From Mycosarcoma maydis (Eukaryota > Basidiomycota > Ustilaginomycetes > Ustilaginales): a stretch of DNA of 64,000 bases. The notes under the pieces were generated by a model. The model had not been told where the DNA came from. It worked only from the letters and a program-made list of their open reading frames with translations, and did no database searches. Below are positions 53,574 to 62,652 of this stretch, in pieces. The translations under genes and the position numbers were made by a program. Numbering within the stretch: the first letter of the stretch is position 1; the number at the start of each line of letters is the position of its first letter. The stretch is from positions 1,612,001 to 1,676,000 of the forward strand of contig NC_026479.1 in the NCBI RefSeq assembly GCF_000328475.2, in the 5' to 3' direction.

Positions 53574-56168
53574 TCAGCCGAGATACGGACTGATGCTCAT
53601 AGCCTCGACTTGCGAGACGAACGACGAGCTGTTCCCATCCTCGTCCTCGTCCTCTTCTTCCTCTTCCTCCTCGTTGCTATACGTTCGAGGGCGCGATTTT
53701 GATCCCGGGATAGCCAGCCCTCCAATTGCCACCGACTCGTTGCGTCTGACATCATCCGCCTCGTCATCATCGTCATCTTCATCCTCGGACGAGTCTTGTC
53801 CGTCCTCATCAGGTGCCACTTCGGCCCACTCCCGATACAGAGGCTCGATAAACGATGCCGACGACTCCAACTTGTATGGGTCGAACGGGAAGAACGATTC
53901 GAGCACCGAAGACGTTGTCACCACCGTCTCCTTCTTAGTCGCTTCCGTATCGAGCGAGTCGGGTCGCGGCGTACCTCTTTCGCTGCCGTCCTGACTCATG
54001 GGAGTCGCCGATCCTGAGCCGTCCAGCTGGAGCCTGTTCAGACTGGTCGACCTTGAAACCGGAATACTTCGATTGATCCCCCTCACAGAGCGGTTGTTCG
54101 CCTCGATGATCGAATAGCAGTACAGGAACCCGGTATGCTGAGCGATCCTCGCAAACTGTTTGACCACATTGGCCGAACAATACTTGAGCGGGTTCAATCG
54201 CGAAGTCACCGCTCTTTGCAACGATGTCAACCCATCACACCACGCTTCGGCGCCAAACTGACCCAGACTTCCCACACTGTCGTGCATGCCTCCACCGATC
54301 TCGTCGGCGTCGTGATAATCGAGGTCGTCAGCACCGCCATCCTGCTCTTCGTCGGTGATCTTAAGATCTCTCCATCGGAAGCAGAAAATATAAAAAGCTG
54401 CTTGAACCACCGAGTAAAACACCGAATGTGTACCTGTTCCTGGCGCCGCTGAGCCCGCTTCGGTATCTGTGCGGCTGCTCTCGTCGATATGCGCATCTAG
54501 GAACGCGCACAGATTGTACAAGACGACTCGCGTCGTCGGCCCATCTACGTACGAGGCCCTGCTGACAAAACTAGCCACATACCCTGCTGCAGCGGATCGG
54601 ATCACTGCCGGCTCGTCTTTCTGCCCCATGTCCACTCTCTTGCTGTACAGGCTCTTTTCGAGCAATACGCCGAGAAAGTAGTCTGAGAACTCCGGGTCTA
54701 ACGAGTTGAACCAGAACAGCAGGAACTGAACGTGGCGTGATCGGAAAGTGGGTAGAATGTTACGCGCAAAGATGGAAAGCAGCGTGTGAAAGAGATTTCG
54801 ACGATTCGCCTCAGAATCCATGGGGCTGCTGTAGTTCAAGCTGTTGGCACCGGCGACGTACTGTGCATCGAGCTTACGCAGATGCTCAAAGAGCGCAATC
54901 ATGATGGCGTCGAGCTTGGCCACGGATTCGCGAATGCGTCGCATGGATCTTTGCAGATCCTCCTGCGTGCGCTTCTGCTCTTCGGTCGCCACGCCTTGCT
55001 CGTAGTTCTCATCCGAGAGATCCGAGAGGTTATCTGCAAAGTCGCCCGCATCGCTCTCATCGTCATCGTCGGAGCTGTCTCCGTCATCGATGTCATCGAG
55101 AGCCTGCTCGAATGGATCTTCGAAATCCAATCCGAGCTCTTCGGCTTCGTCATCGTCGAATTCATCGAGTTCAACCTGGATCTCGACGTCGAGCTGAATG
55201 GCTCGATCAATAACAGCACCCAGAATCGCCTCGGAGAGCTCTGCACAGTACTCGCTGACGTGCAGAATGTTGCGCACATAGACAAGCTGATCGGACCTGT
55301 GCACCATCTTGTGCGGTAAGAACTGGACAAGCAAGGGTCCCAATACACCAGGCAGCGTGGGTACGACGCTCAAAAGCGAACGAATCAGAAGATGAACTCG
55401 CTCGTACACCTGTTTTCGCTTGAGCGTGGAGACGGATCTTTTGCCCAACTCATCAGCAAATTGGTACGGCAACCATTCGAGACGATACGACAACGCCTTG
55501 GTGGCTTTTGTGAGGATGACCGAAAGCCACTCGCTTCTGGCGCTAACTAAGCTGCATACGAACTTGATCCACATCTGCGCAAAGCTGTCGTCCATCGAGG
55601 TCCATGGTAGAGCAAAGATGCTCTCCACCAGTTTGGCATGGGATCGATCAAGATCCGACACGACGTGCGACAGAGCCGCAAGCAGAGAGCGCAGGGAAGA
55701 GGCCGAAGCACCTGATCTGCCCGTTGATGGCTCGGCAAATTGGACGAGAAGCTCGTAGTATGGCCCGGTATTGCCCTTCTCTCTCTCTGATAGCGCATTG
55801 ATGACAAAGCTGAGGTACATGCCCTGGTAATTGGTCGAGCTGCTGCTGCCGACCGAGTTGATGGCGGCCATGCTTCCTGGTGGCGGCGCCTTCTTGGACA
55901 GGCTCGAGCGCAACGGCTTGATTGGTGTGGTCGGCGAAGCCGAAGAGATATCTGACTCGTCCGAAGCTGAGCTCCTACGCTTAGATGGGGAAGGTGGTGC
56001 TACAGCGTCAACACTGATGGCATAAAGGCTGGAATTCGAGGCTCTCTTCATGATGGCGCCTTCTGATGCGGTGGTTGCAACGGAAAGTTGGGTCGTTTGT
56101 TGCTGCGATGCAGTCTTAGAAGGGAGTGGCGCGATCTTTCGAGCACGGACAGGCTCGACGGACGGCAT
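53574..56168 (-). CDS. RRN3: RNA polymerase I initiation factor RRN3/TIF-IA
   Basis: RRN3 binds Pol I through the RPA43 stalk and recruits it to rDNA promoters. ATG 56168 (MPSVEPVRARK) gives 864 residues; the codon before it is GTG. Residues 1-100 are Ser/Pro-rich. The HEAT-like core starts near 115 (GMYLSFVINALSEREKGN) and includes LSHVVSDLDRSHAKLVESIF, LVSARSEWLSVILTKA, VYERVHLLIRSLLSVVPTLP and LPHKMVHRSDQLVYVRNILHVSEYC. A long acidic insert (DDGDSSDDDDESDAGD) follows, as in yeast and human Rrn3. The C-terminal half contains LDAIMIALFEHL and the SFFPFDPYKLESSASFIEPLYREW block, and ends with acidic runs. It is longer than yeast Rrn3 (627) because of disordered inserts. It is divergent from the nucleostemin-like gene. 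Confidence 0.93.
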   Translation of the reverse strand: MPSVEPVRARKIAPLPSKTASQQQTTQLSVATTASEGAIMKRASNSSLYAISVDAVAPPSPSKRRSSASDESDISSASPTTPIKPLRSSLSKKAPPPGSMAAINSVGSSSSTNYQGMYLSFVINALSEREKGNTGPYYELLVQFAEPSTGRSGASASSLRSLLAALSHVVSDLDRSHAKLVESIFALPWTSMDDSFAQMWIKFVCSLVSARSEWLSVILTKATKALSYRLEWLPYQFADELGKRSVSTLKRKQVYERVHLLIRSLLSVVPTLPGVLGPLLVQFLPHKMVHRSDQLVYVRNILHVSEYCAELSEAILGAVIDRAIQLDVEIQVELDEFDDDEAEELGLDFEDPFEQALDDIDDGDSSDDDDESDAGDFADNLSDLSDENYEQGVATEEQKRTQEDLQRSMRRIRESVAKLDAIMIALFEHLRKLDAQYVAGANSLNYSSPMDSEANRRNLFHTLLSIFARNILPTFRSRHVQFLLFWFNSLDPEFSDYFLGVLLEKSLYSKRVDMGQKDEPAVIRSAAAGYVASFVSRASYVDGPTTRVVLYNLCAFLDAHIDESSRTDTEAGSAAPGTGTHSVFYSVVQAAFYIFCFRWRDLKITDEEQDGGADDLDYHDADEIGGGMHDSVGSLGQFGAEAWCDGLTSLQRAVTSRLNPLKYCSANVVKQFARIAQHTGFLYCYSIIEANNRSVRGINRSIPVSRSTSLNRLQLDGSGSATPMSQDGSERGTPRPDSLDTEATKKETVVTTSSVLESFFPFDPYKLESSASFIEPLYREWAEVAPDEDGQDSSEDEDDDDDEADDVRRNESVAIGGLAIPGSKSRPRTYSNEEEEEEEDEDEDGNSSSFVSQVEAMSISPYLG

Positions 56169-56996
56169 CACCGCGGCTGCAGCTCAGCAAAGGAAAAAAA
56201 AAGACGAGCTCCTGTGACAATCCGGTCGTGATGTCTATTCGGGCGGCGTGTGCAGGCGTGAGGTGAAGTTGCACCAGACGGCGGTGGCGACAGCAGAGGT
56301 CGGGTGGCGCCGAGCGATACCTTTTTTGGAGGTTATGGACCTCACGCAAGCGCCGACATGCTTGGTTGGAGTCGATACTATAGCTTGCGGTGTAGATACG
56401 CAAATGATGTTTGTTTGGCAATGTCACCAGTCAACTCGTGACTGTCGGACGGATATAGACAACTTTTGCGATGAAGGTTTTGCTGAAGAAAGATAGCCAG
56501 CTGAGAATTCTTCAAGGTCGCCTGACATTCACGATTTGCTGCTTCAGCAGAGGTGTTCACGATTCACGATTATTCACGATTAACTTATAGCGCGCCGACT
56601 CCAAAAGAATCCAGACCCGTAATTCATTTGTCACTCATAGTTCTTTTTGTGCTTTCGTAGAAATCAAGATTCTGGAGTAATTCTGACCCTATGACTAAGC
56701 ATGACCGCCCAAGAACCCTTGACGAGAAATTTCTCATTACAGAAATAACTTATGCCGATAAAGTCACAGTTGGAGCGGCGGGCTTCTGATTTTTTTTTTC
56801 GTTCTTCTTGGAGCAAATTGTCGAAAAGTTGGTGGGGGGTGTTTTTTTTTTTTTTTTGGACAAGCGGCCGACCAAACAAAGTGGCTTTGGGCTAAGGGCA
56901 TTTGCTCTTCGATCCACTCCACTCCACACCATTCTATTCGCGACCGTCGTTGCTATCTAGATCCCATTCGACAGTCACAAACACACAAACACAAGC
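56169..56996. promoter_or_regulatory. Divergent promoter shared by RRN3 and the nucleostemin-like gene
   Basis: 828 bp between two nucleolar ribosome-biogenesis genes. It contains heptamers at about 56528-56582 (CACGATT in three blocks) and two T tracts on the plus strand (about 56790-56799 and 56842-56857) shortly upstream of the ATG at 56997. The shared promoter suggests co-regulation. Confidence 0.6.
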
Positions 56997-58967
56997 ATGG
57001 TCAAAGTCAAGAAGCGCGCTTCCAAGCGTGTCAAGATCGCTCAAAGGGAAAAGATCAAGAAAAAGGTCAAGGAGCATCGCCGAAAGACGCGCAGAGACGA
57101 GCGAAGAAGTACACAATGGAAGAGCAAAGCACGCAAAGATCCAGGTATCCCCAACTCGTTTCCATACAAGGAGCAGCTGCTCAACGAGATTGAGCAGAAG
57201 CGCAGAATCCAAGAGGAGGAGAAGCTCGCAAAAAAGGCTCAAAAGCTCGCGCAACACGATGGAACTGAGCTAGAAGGAGCCGAAACATCGGATGCCGAAG
57301 CTGCGGAGGACGATGAGGAGGACGAGATGGACGAGGACGATGTGCTCCAAGACATGCCTCTGACTGCACCGCTCTACCGCGGCACGCTTTCGGAGCTGCT
57401 CGCCTCGGACGAGATCAAAACCATCGTCCTCGCGCTTGACGCACGTGACCCGCAAAGTTTCCGCTGCCCATGGCTCGAGGCTGAGATCAGTAACACGAAG
57501 AGCAAGAAGCTCGCATTCGCGCTTGGCCGCGCCGACATGGTCCCACTCGAGACAGTTGCCGCTTGGACAGCGTACCTTTCCACAACCGCCGGAGTCGCCA
57601 CTTTCCCCATCTCTTCGCCTCCGGATCAGCTTGCCGAAAACACTGGCGCAGAGGCGCTTGTGCAGCAACTTGATCTCAAAGGAGTCGGAAAGGGCGATAT
57701 AGCAGTAGTCGGTCTGGCACACTCGGGCAGAAGCACGGTTGCTGACGCTATCCTCAATGCTATTGGCCTCCCTGAAGACGAGGACGTCGAAGACGAGGAC
57801 AACGAGACAACCGATTGGCCAGCAGTCCTGGACACCTCTGCCTTAATCCCAGTCAAGAGCTCCGAGGCTGCCGAGGCTTCCGATGAGGAAGAAGAGGACG
57901 GCGAAGATGAGGACGAGGATGGAGATGCAGAGGACGGGGAAGATGAGCACAAGTTCATGGCGCGCATGGAGCTCAAGTCGATGCAAACCTTGATGCGCAA
58001 CCAGGGACACGTTCAGAGAATCAAGGAGCCATTGCCGCTCACCTGGGCATTGCTCTCGCGTGTCTCACATCCTGAAGACCTCATGCTCATCTACAATGTG
58101 CCTGCTTTCGGCTCGTTCCAACCCGACAGAGCTTCGCTCGCTGACGAAGAGCTGGATGCCGATGAAAAGGAAAAGATCAAGGCCAACTCCAGACGTCAAA
58201 AGGTGCACGCTGACACACAAGAGTTCCTCATCGCTCTCGCTCGTGCTACAGGCCGCATGAAGAAGCGCAACATTCCCGACGAGGTGGGTGCGTCGCGTGT
58301 CCTACTTCGAGACTGGTCGCATCAGATGCTGGGCTACTACACTCAAGCTCCCAAGCTCGCCACCGAGGCAGCAAAACTTTCCGACCAAGTCAAACAGCGA
58401 GTCTCGACAAGCCTCCCTCTCGTGTTGGCCAGAAAGGAATGGCGCAAGAAGTTCCAAACTCGTGAGCTGCGACTCAGGCCGATCTCCATGGTGCTCGGTC
58501 GTGAGGCGTTGGTTCTGGACCAGGTCGAGATGCTCCCTCCTCCACCCGAACAAGGCAGCGACGAGGATGAAGACGAGATTGACGAGGCGTTGCTCGAAGA
58601 GGACCAGAGCAGCTTTGAAGACGATGAGCAAGACGAGCCAGAGGAGCTAGTCACTTCCAAGAAAGGACCTCAGCTCAAATCGATTCTCAAGAAGAGCGCT
58701 TCCACGAAACGAGACTTTGTCGACGATGACAGGCTGCCCGAGGACGACCAGGAGCAAGACGATGATGTCGAGGAACAGTCCCTCTCGCACAAGGAGCGAA
58801 GATTACAGAAGAAGGCTCGAGTCGTGGTGCCTTCCAAGTCCAAGCCTGCCGCTTCTAAACGCAGCAACGCCAAGGCGTCAAAACTGACCGGTGCTGCTGC
58901 TAAAGCTGCTCTGGCCGCAACAGGCCCCGCTCCCGGCGAAAAGTACGACTTTGGCGCCTTCTTCTAG
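56997..58967 (+). CDS. Nucleostemin/NUG1-like protein with degenerate GTPase motifs
   Basis: The ATG at 56997 gives 656 residues. Residues 1-80 are a clear GN3L/Grn1 N-terminal domain: KVKKRASKRVKIAQREK, KKKVKEHRRKTRRDERR and ARKDPGIPNSFPYKEQLLNE, found in GNL3, GNL3L and yeast Nug1, which act in the nucleolus in 60S ribosome maturation. An acidic insert follows. The circularly permuted GTPase domain is recognisable from DARDPQSFRCPWLEAEI (148-164), but its G4 reads LGRAD (176-180) where NKxD is expected, and the P-loop position reads GLAHSGRST (239-247), with Arg in place of the essential Lys. The DxPG-type G3 is also not evident (LDTSALIPV). The C-terminal half is charged and Lys-rich. GTP binding is probably impaired; scaffold function is inferred. 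Confidence 0.85.
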   Translation: MVKVKKRASKRVKIAQREKIKKKVKEHRRKTRRDERRSTQWKSKARKDPGIPNSFPYKEQLLNEIEQKRRIQEEEKLAKKAQKLAQHDGTELEGAETSDAEAAEDDEEDEMDEDDVLQDMPLTAPLYRGTLSELLASDEIKTIVLALDARDPQSFRCPWLEAEISNTKSKKLAFALGRADMVPLETVAAWTAYLSTTAGVATFPISSPPDQLAENTGAEALVQQLDLKGVGKGDIAVVGLAHSGRSTVADAILNAIGLPEDEDVEDEDNETTDWPAVLDTSALIPVKSSEAAEASDEEEEDGEDEDEDGDAEDGEDEHKFMARMELKSMQTLMRNQGHVQRIKEPLPLTWALLSRVSHPEDLMLIYNVPAFGSFQPDRASLADEELDADEKEKIKANSRRQKVHADTQEFLIALARATGRMKKRNIPDEVGASRVLLRDWSHQMLGYYTQAPKLATEAAKLSDQVKQRVSTSLPLVLARKEWRKKFQTRELRLRPISMVLGREALVLDQVEMLPPPPEQGSDEDEDEIDEALLEEDQSSFEDDEQDEPEELVTSKKGPQLKSILKKSASTKRDFVDDDRLPEDDQEQDDDVEEQSLSHKERRLQKKARVVVPSKSKPAASKRSNAKASKLTGAAAKAALAATGPAPGEKYDFGAFF

Positions 58968-59719
58968 AGCCGCGCTTGGTCGCCAGTCGTTGTATAACCG
59001 TTCCTCATGTGTCTACTGTCTCGTCCATGTACTTTTATACCTCTCCTGCATCTTCACAACCATGCTAGCATCCAACGTTTGGCCGTCTTTCCCGCATTGA
59101 GCCTGTTATATACGTGCTACTGTGCCTTCGAACGAGTGCAAATAGTCTGTGCAAACAGCGCAAGATGAAGATGAGGGTGGTGGAGAAGGGGTTCCAGAAA
59201 ACATACAAAGTCACGAGTGGCAGCAGCCACGAGTGTCACGACTGTCCACGATTCACGATTCACGATTCACGATTCACGATTCACGATTCACGATTCACGA
59301 TTCACGATTCACGATTCACGATTCACGATTCACGATTCACGATTCACGATTCACGATTCACGATTCACGATTCACGATTCACGATTCACGATTCACGATT
59401 CACGATTCACGATTCACGATTCACGATTCACGATTCACGATTTTCACGATTCTGAGATGTGAGATTCCAGAATTCCGGGACGCCAAGCACCGCCAACACG
59501 AAAGGCTGGCTGAGTCTTAAGAAGGACGTGCGAAATTGTGTTTCAGGGTCTTGCGCCCATTCGACATTCGTGATTCGTGATTCACATAACACATTCACGA
59601 TTGTTTGCACTTCAACCGTGGCTGTCGTCATCATCACACACATCTCGGCTAGGGTCAGACTTGGGGAATACGAACTTTTTCCATATCGCCACAGCCAGAG
59701 GGCGCCCATTATCACTGCC
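58968..59719. promoter_or_regulatory. Upstream region of the STIMATE gene with the large heptamer array
   Basis: 752 bp containing the nucleostemin-like gene 3' end, the (CACGATT)28 array and another heptamer group at 59568-59605. Frames through the array are repeat artefacts. Confidence 0.6.
59247..59451. repeat. (CACGATT)28 tandem array
   Basis: Twenty-eight perfect copies of CACGATT run from 59247 to 59442, followed after TT by one more copy ending at 59451. The array ends 268 bp before the ATG of the STIMATE-family gene. Confidence 0.98.
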
Positions 59720-61045
59720 ATGAGCGCCTCCGACACTGGCTTCGTCGGTATGGTCGGTGTCGTACGTGACATGATGCCGCCAACTGCATCCATAGCGGCT
59801 TTGGCGTCCGACCCGACCTTGACCCCCACGCCTACGCCGATCATCGGCGCTCCGGAAGTGGACGGAGACAACTGCAAACTTATGGGTCCCTTTGCGCTGT
59901 TCGTACAGGCCGTCATGGGCATCCTCGTCATAGGCTCTCTCGTTTACAAACGACAGAGAGAAAAGCCGAAACGCAAATGGAAAATCTGGGCGCTCGACGT
60001 TTCTAAGCAGATGCTCGGCCAACTCTTTGTTCACATCCTCAATATCGTCCTTTCGGACTTTGTTGCCAGCGGAGGAGGTGAAAACCCTTGCTCGCTCTAC
60101 TTTCTCAACATCCTCGTCGATACCACTTTGGGCGTATTCTTCATCTACATCGCCTTGAAGTACGTCACGTATTTCCTCACCGAACGACTCGGCTTGGAGG
60201 GCTTCATATCCGGTCAATACACTCCACCGCTACCTAGCATTGTTCCTGCATCATCCACCGGTCCCAGCACATCGGCGCAGTCCGGTTCTTCGCGCAGGGC
60301 ATTCCGCAGAGGCAGACCCAGGATCGAGTACTGGTTGAAGCAGCTGGCTTCGTACCTTTTTGTGCTCTTCCTCATGAAGATGGCGGTGCTTGTTGTCTTT
60401 GGCTTCTTTCCATTCCTCTTTGACGTGGGCTCATGGATCTTGGGCTTCTTTGGTAGCAACAAGGACTTCCAAGTGCTGTTCTCGATGGCCTTATTCCCGC
60501 TCGCTATGAACGTATTGCAGTTCTGGCTCATCGATTCCCTCCTCCGCCACAATCCTTACACATCGGCTTACTCCAAGATCAATCCGGACGACCAAGAATT
60601 TCTCAACAGCTCTGATAGTATCTCTCACGAGTCTCGCCAACCTGCCGAGGATGTCGGCGGTCGCACACATTCAATAGGGGAAGATAGCGACGACGAAACA
60701 AACGACCTAGATAAACAGCACATTCAACCGTACGCTTCTGGCCCAGGCCGATCCAGACGAAGGCCTTCCCCACAGAGGTCTGTCACCTCGGATCAGCCTT
60801 ACGACTATCCTCCACCGACAGATTTGTACGGCTCAGTGCACAAGTCGCCTCCTCTGAGGCCCTCTAGACCTACGGACGACATGCGACGCCAAGCTAGCCT
60901 GACGCTTTCGGATGCTGGCTCGGATACAGAATCGGGTAGTCAGAGCATACACCAGACTCTGTTTAATAGCAAAGCCTCTCTACAACCGTCTGAGACGCAC
61001 CATCTCAAACAGGTCAGCAGAGACGGCAGCAGCAGCAGCAGCTGA
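59720..61045 (+). CDS. STIMATE/TMEM110-family membrane protein
   Basis: Fungal relative of STIMATE, an ER protein that in animals promotes STIM-Orai calcium coupling; the yeast homologue is a vacuolar membrane protein of unknown role. The ATG at 59720 (MSASDTGFVG) gives 441 residues. Membrane segments are visible at FALFVQAVMGILVIGSLVY, QMLGQLFVHILNIVLSDF, YFLNILVDTTLGVFFIYIAL, LASYLFVLFLMKMAVLVVFG and FSMALFPLAMNVLQFWLI. The family signature KRKWKIWALDVSKQ precedes the second segment, and ENPCSLYFLN the third. The first 55 residues are extra. The C-terminal 120 residues are cytosolic and Ser/Arg-rich, ending in a Ser run. It is convergent with the next gene (299 bp). Confidence 0.9.
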   Translation: MSASDTGFVGMVGVVRDMMPPTASIAALASDPTLTPTPTPIIGAPEVDGDNCKLMGPFALFVQAVMGILVIGSLVYKRQREKPKRKWKIWALDVSKQMLGQLFVHILNIVLSDFVASGGGENPCSLYFLNILVDTTLGVFFIYIALKYVTYFLTERLGLEGFISGQYTPPLPSIVPASSTGPSTSAQSGSSRRAFRRGRPRIEYWLKQLASYLFVLFLMKMAVLVVFGFFPFLFDVGSWILGFFGSNKDFQVLFSMALFPLAMNVLQFWLIDSLLRHNPYTSAYSKINPDDQEFLNSSDSISHESRQPAEDVGGRTHSIGEDSDDETNDLDKQHIQPYASGPGRSRRRPSPQRSVTSDQPYDYPPPTDLYGSVHKSPPLRPSRPTDDMRRQASLTLSDAGSDTESGSQSIHQTLFNSKASLQPSETHHLKQVSRDGSSSSS

Positions 61046-61344
61046 CGTGTCGTTCGAACTCAGCACCTTTTTCCTTTGCATTCATTGTTGGTTGCGCATA
61101 ATTTCATTCGTGATTGTCTTCACTTGCAACAACCCAATCGTGAAGGCTTTGATCTTGATGAGGCACCCGACATTCGTAATTCACGATTCAAGCTCAACGG
61201 TAGAGCACGACTCACACGACTCGCATGCGTACGCTTCATACACGGGAAAAAGAAAGTGTCACCATTGCAAAAAGACCACAAAGGAAAGGGAGGAAGCGAG
61301 CCAACTATCATAGCGTTACACACAGGCACGACTACACGGATTGA

Positions 61345-62652
61345 TCACATGTATGGGGCCGGAAGGGGAGCAGGAGATGGTCCCGGCGGAGGAGGGACGG
61401 GCGACATATCAACCGTCACCTCGACCTCTCGCTTGTATGGGATAGACTGGGACTGGGCCTTGGAAGGCATTTGAGGCGATACTGTCTCTACGATTGGGTT
61501 TGCTTTGACGTATGCAGGCACCGAGCTGATAGAAGAGAAAGTGCCTTTTCGCCCATGTTGCCCACCGCCGCTTGCATCCGCACATCCGATATCCGCCACC
61601 GTAGTACCCGTCCCTGGCCTCTTGACATACGACAACGTCCTCGAAGGCGTACTGAAAGTGCCGTTGCTGCTCGAAGTGGCTGCATGATGCTTGTTGATGT
61701 ATCCACCGCTGTCGGAAGAATATTGCGAGTACGACAGCTGTGAGCAAGTCGGGCTGTACACCGCCTCCTGCTCGCCGATCAACATTTGCAACCCGACCAC
61801 GATCTGGATCGCGATCGAAGTAATGTGTACGGGCGGCAAGCTGGATGTCCAACCCAATAGCATGACCAACTCGATCACGTTACACGTCTCAACACCCGCC
61901 ATGTAATGGACGTTGTTGCTGAACAGCACCTTGGCGATTTTGGTCAGCCCACTTGGCCCACTCGAAGTCTTGCGCAGCTTGATACAGCAAGCCATCAAGA
62001 TCGAGCTTTCAAAGATGGTGTTGTAAAGCAAAAACCAGAACGTCGAGCTTTGCCAAAAATGCAACTGCAGTGCGGCGTTGCGTTGGGACGCATCGGCATG
62101 CACCTGGGCAGCAGGAGCACACGTCCCCGCTGGAGTCAAAGCATCCGCCTTATCCACTCGATAGTTGGTCCACATGGCCACCGCAAATTGACCCATCAAC
62201 CCAACACTCAGCGACCAAGATGCCACTTGACTCGTTCGAAAGATGATCCTCGCTCTCCAACCTATCACACAAAAAACAAGCGTCGAACACATGAAGTAAA
62301 ATGTCGAGCTGGTCCACGCCCACGATCGACAGTCGAAATCCGTCCTGGCAGCAAACGTCTCGGTGACTAAGATGTCAAAGATCACCGCGAAAATCGTGAG
62401 GTACTTGATCAGGATGAAAAAAATTTCGGCCATGTTGGGGTGTTTGCGTTGAAAGAGTCGATGAAGCATTCGGAGTTCGGCCGGATACGTACGGATAACT
62501 TCGGAAACGAGCAACGCCTGCGCGATCATGATGGGCAAATTCCAGGTGGTGGTTTCTTGCGAGAACTTCATCAGCGAAATCACTTGCGAAGCGTGCGGGG
62601 GCTGACCACCGAAGATGGCCGGGATGTACTCTTCACCATCGTGACGCTCCAT
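61345..62652 (-). CDS. Multi-pass membrane protein, unrecognised
   Basis: The ATG at 62652 (MERHDGEEYIPAIF) gives 435 residues. About seven hydrophobic segments are visible between residues 35 and 290, among them NLPIMIAQALLVSEVI, IFFILIKYLTIFAVIFDILV, STFYFMCSTLVFCVIGW, WSLSVGLMGQFAVAMW, FWFLLYNTIFESSILMACC and ITSIAIQIVVGLQMLIG. The C-terminal 140 residues are cytosolic, Ser/Gly/Pro-rich and end in a proline run. The layout resembles basidiomycete integral membrane proteins with seven segments and a long tail, but no receptor or transporter motif is seen. It is convergent with the STIMATE gene. Function is not assigned. Confidence 0.82.
   Translation of the reverse strand: MERHDGEEYIPAIFGGQPPHASQVISLMKFSQETTTWNLPIMIAQALLVSEVIRTYPAELRMLHRLFQRKHPNMAEIFFILIKYLTIFAVIFDILVTETFAARTDFDCRSWAWTSSTFYFMCSTLVFCVIGWRARIIFRTSQVASWSLSVGLMGQFAVAMWTNYRVDKADALTPAGTCAPAAQVHADASQRNAALQLHFWQSSTFWFLLYNTIFESSILMACCIKLRKTSSGPSGLTKIAKVLFSNNVHYMAGVETCNVIELVMLLGWTSSLPPVHITSIAIQIVVGLQMLIGEQEAVYSPTCSQLSYSQYSSDSGGYINKHHAATSSSNGTFSTPSRTLSYVKRPGTGTTVADIGCADASGGGQHGRKGTFSSISSVPAYVKANPIVETVSPQMPSKAQSQSIPYKREVEVTVDMSPVPPPPGPSPAPLPAPYM

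Noticed and set aside
59114..59520. Three overlapping frames encoding FTIHDSR repeats
   Set aside because: They are the three readings of the 7-bp array, which yields the same peptide in every forward frame.
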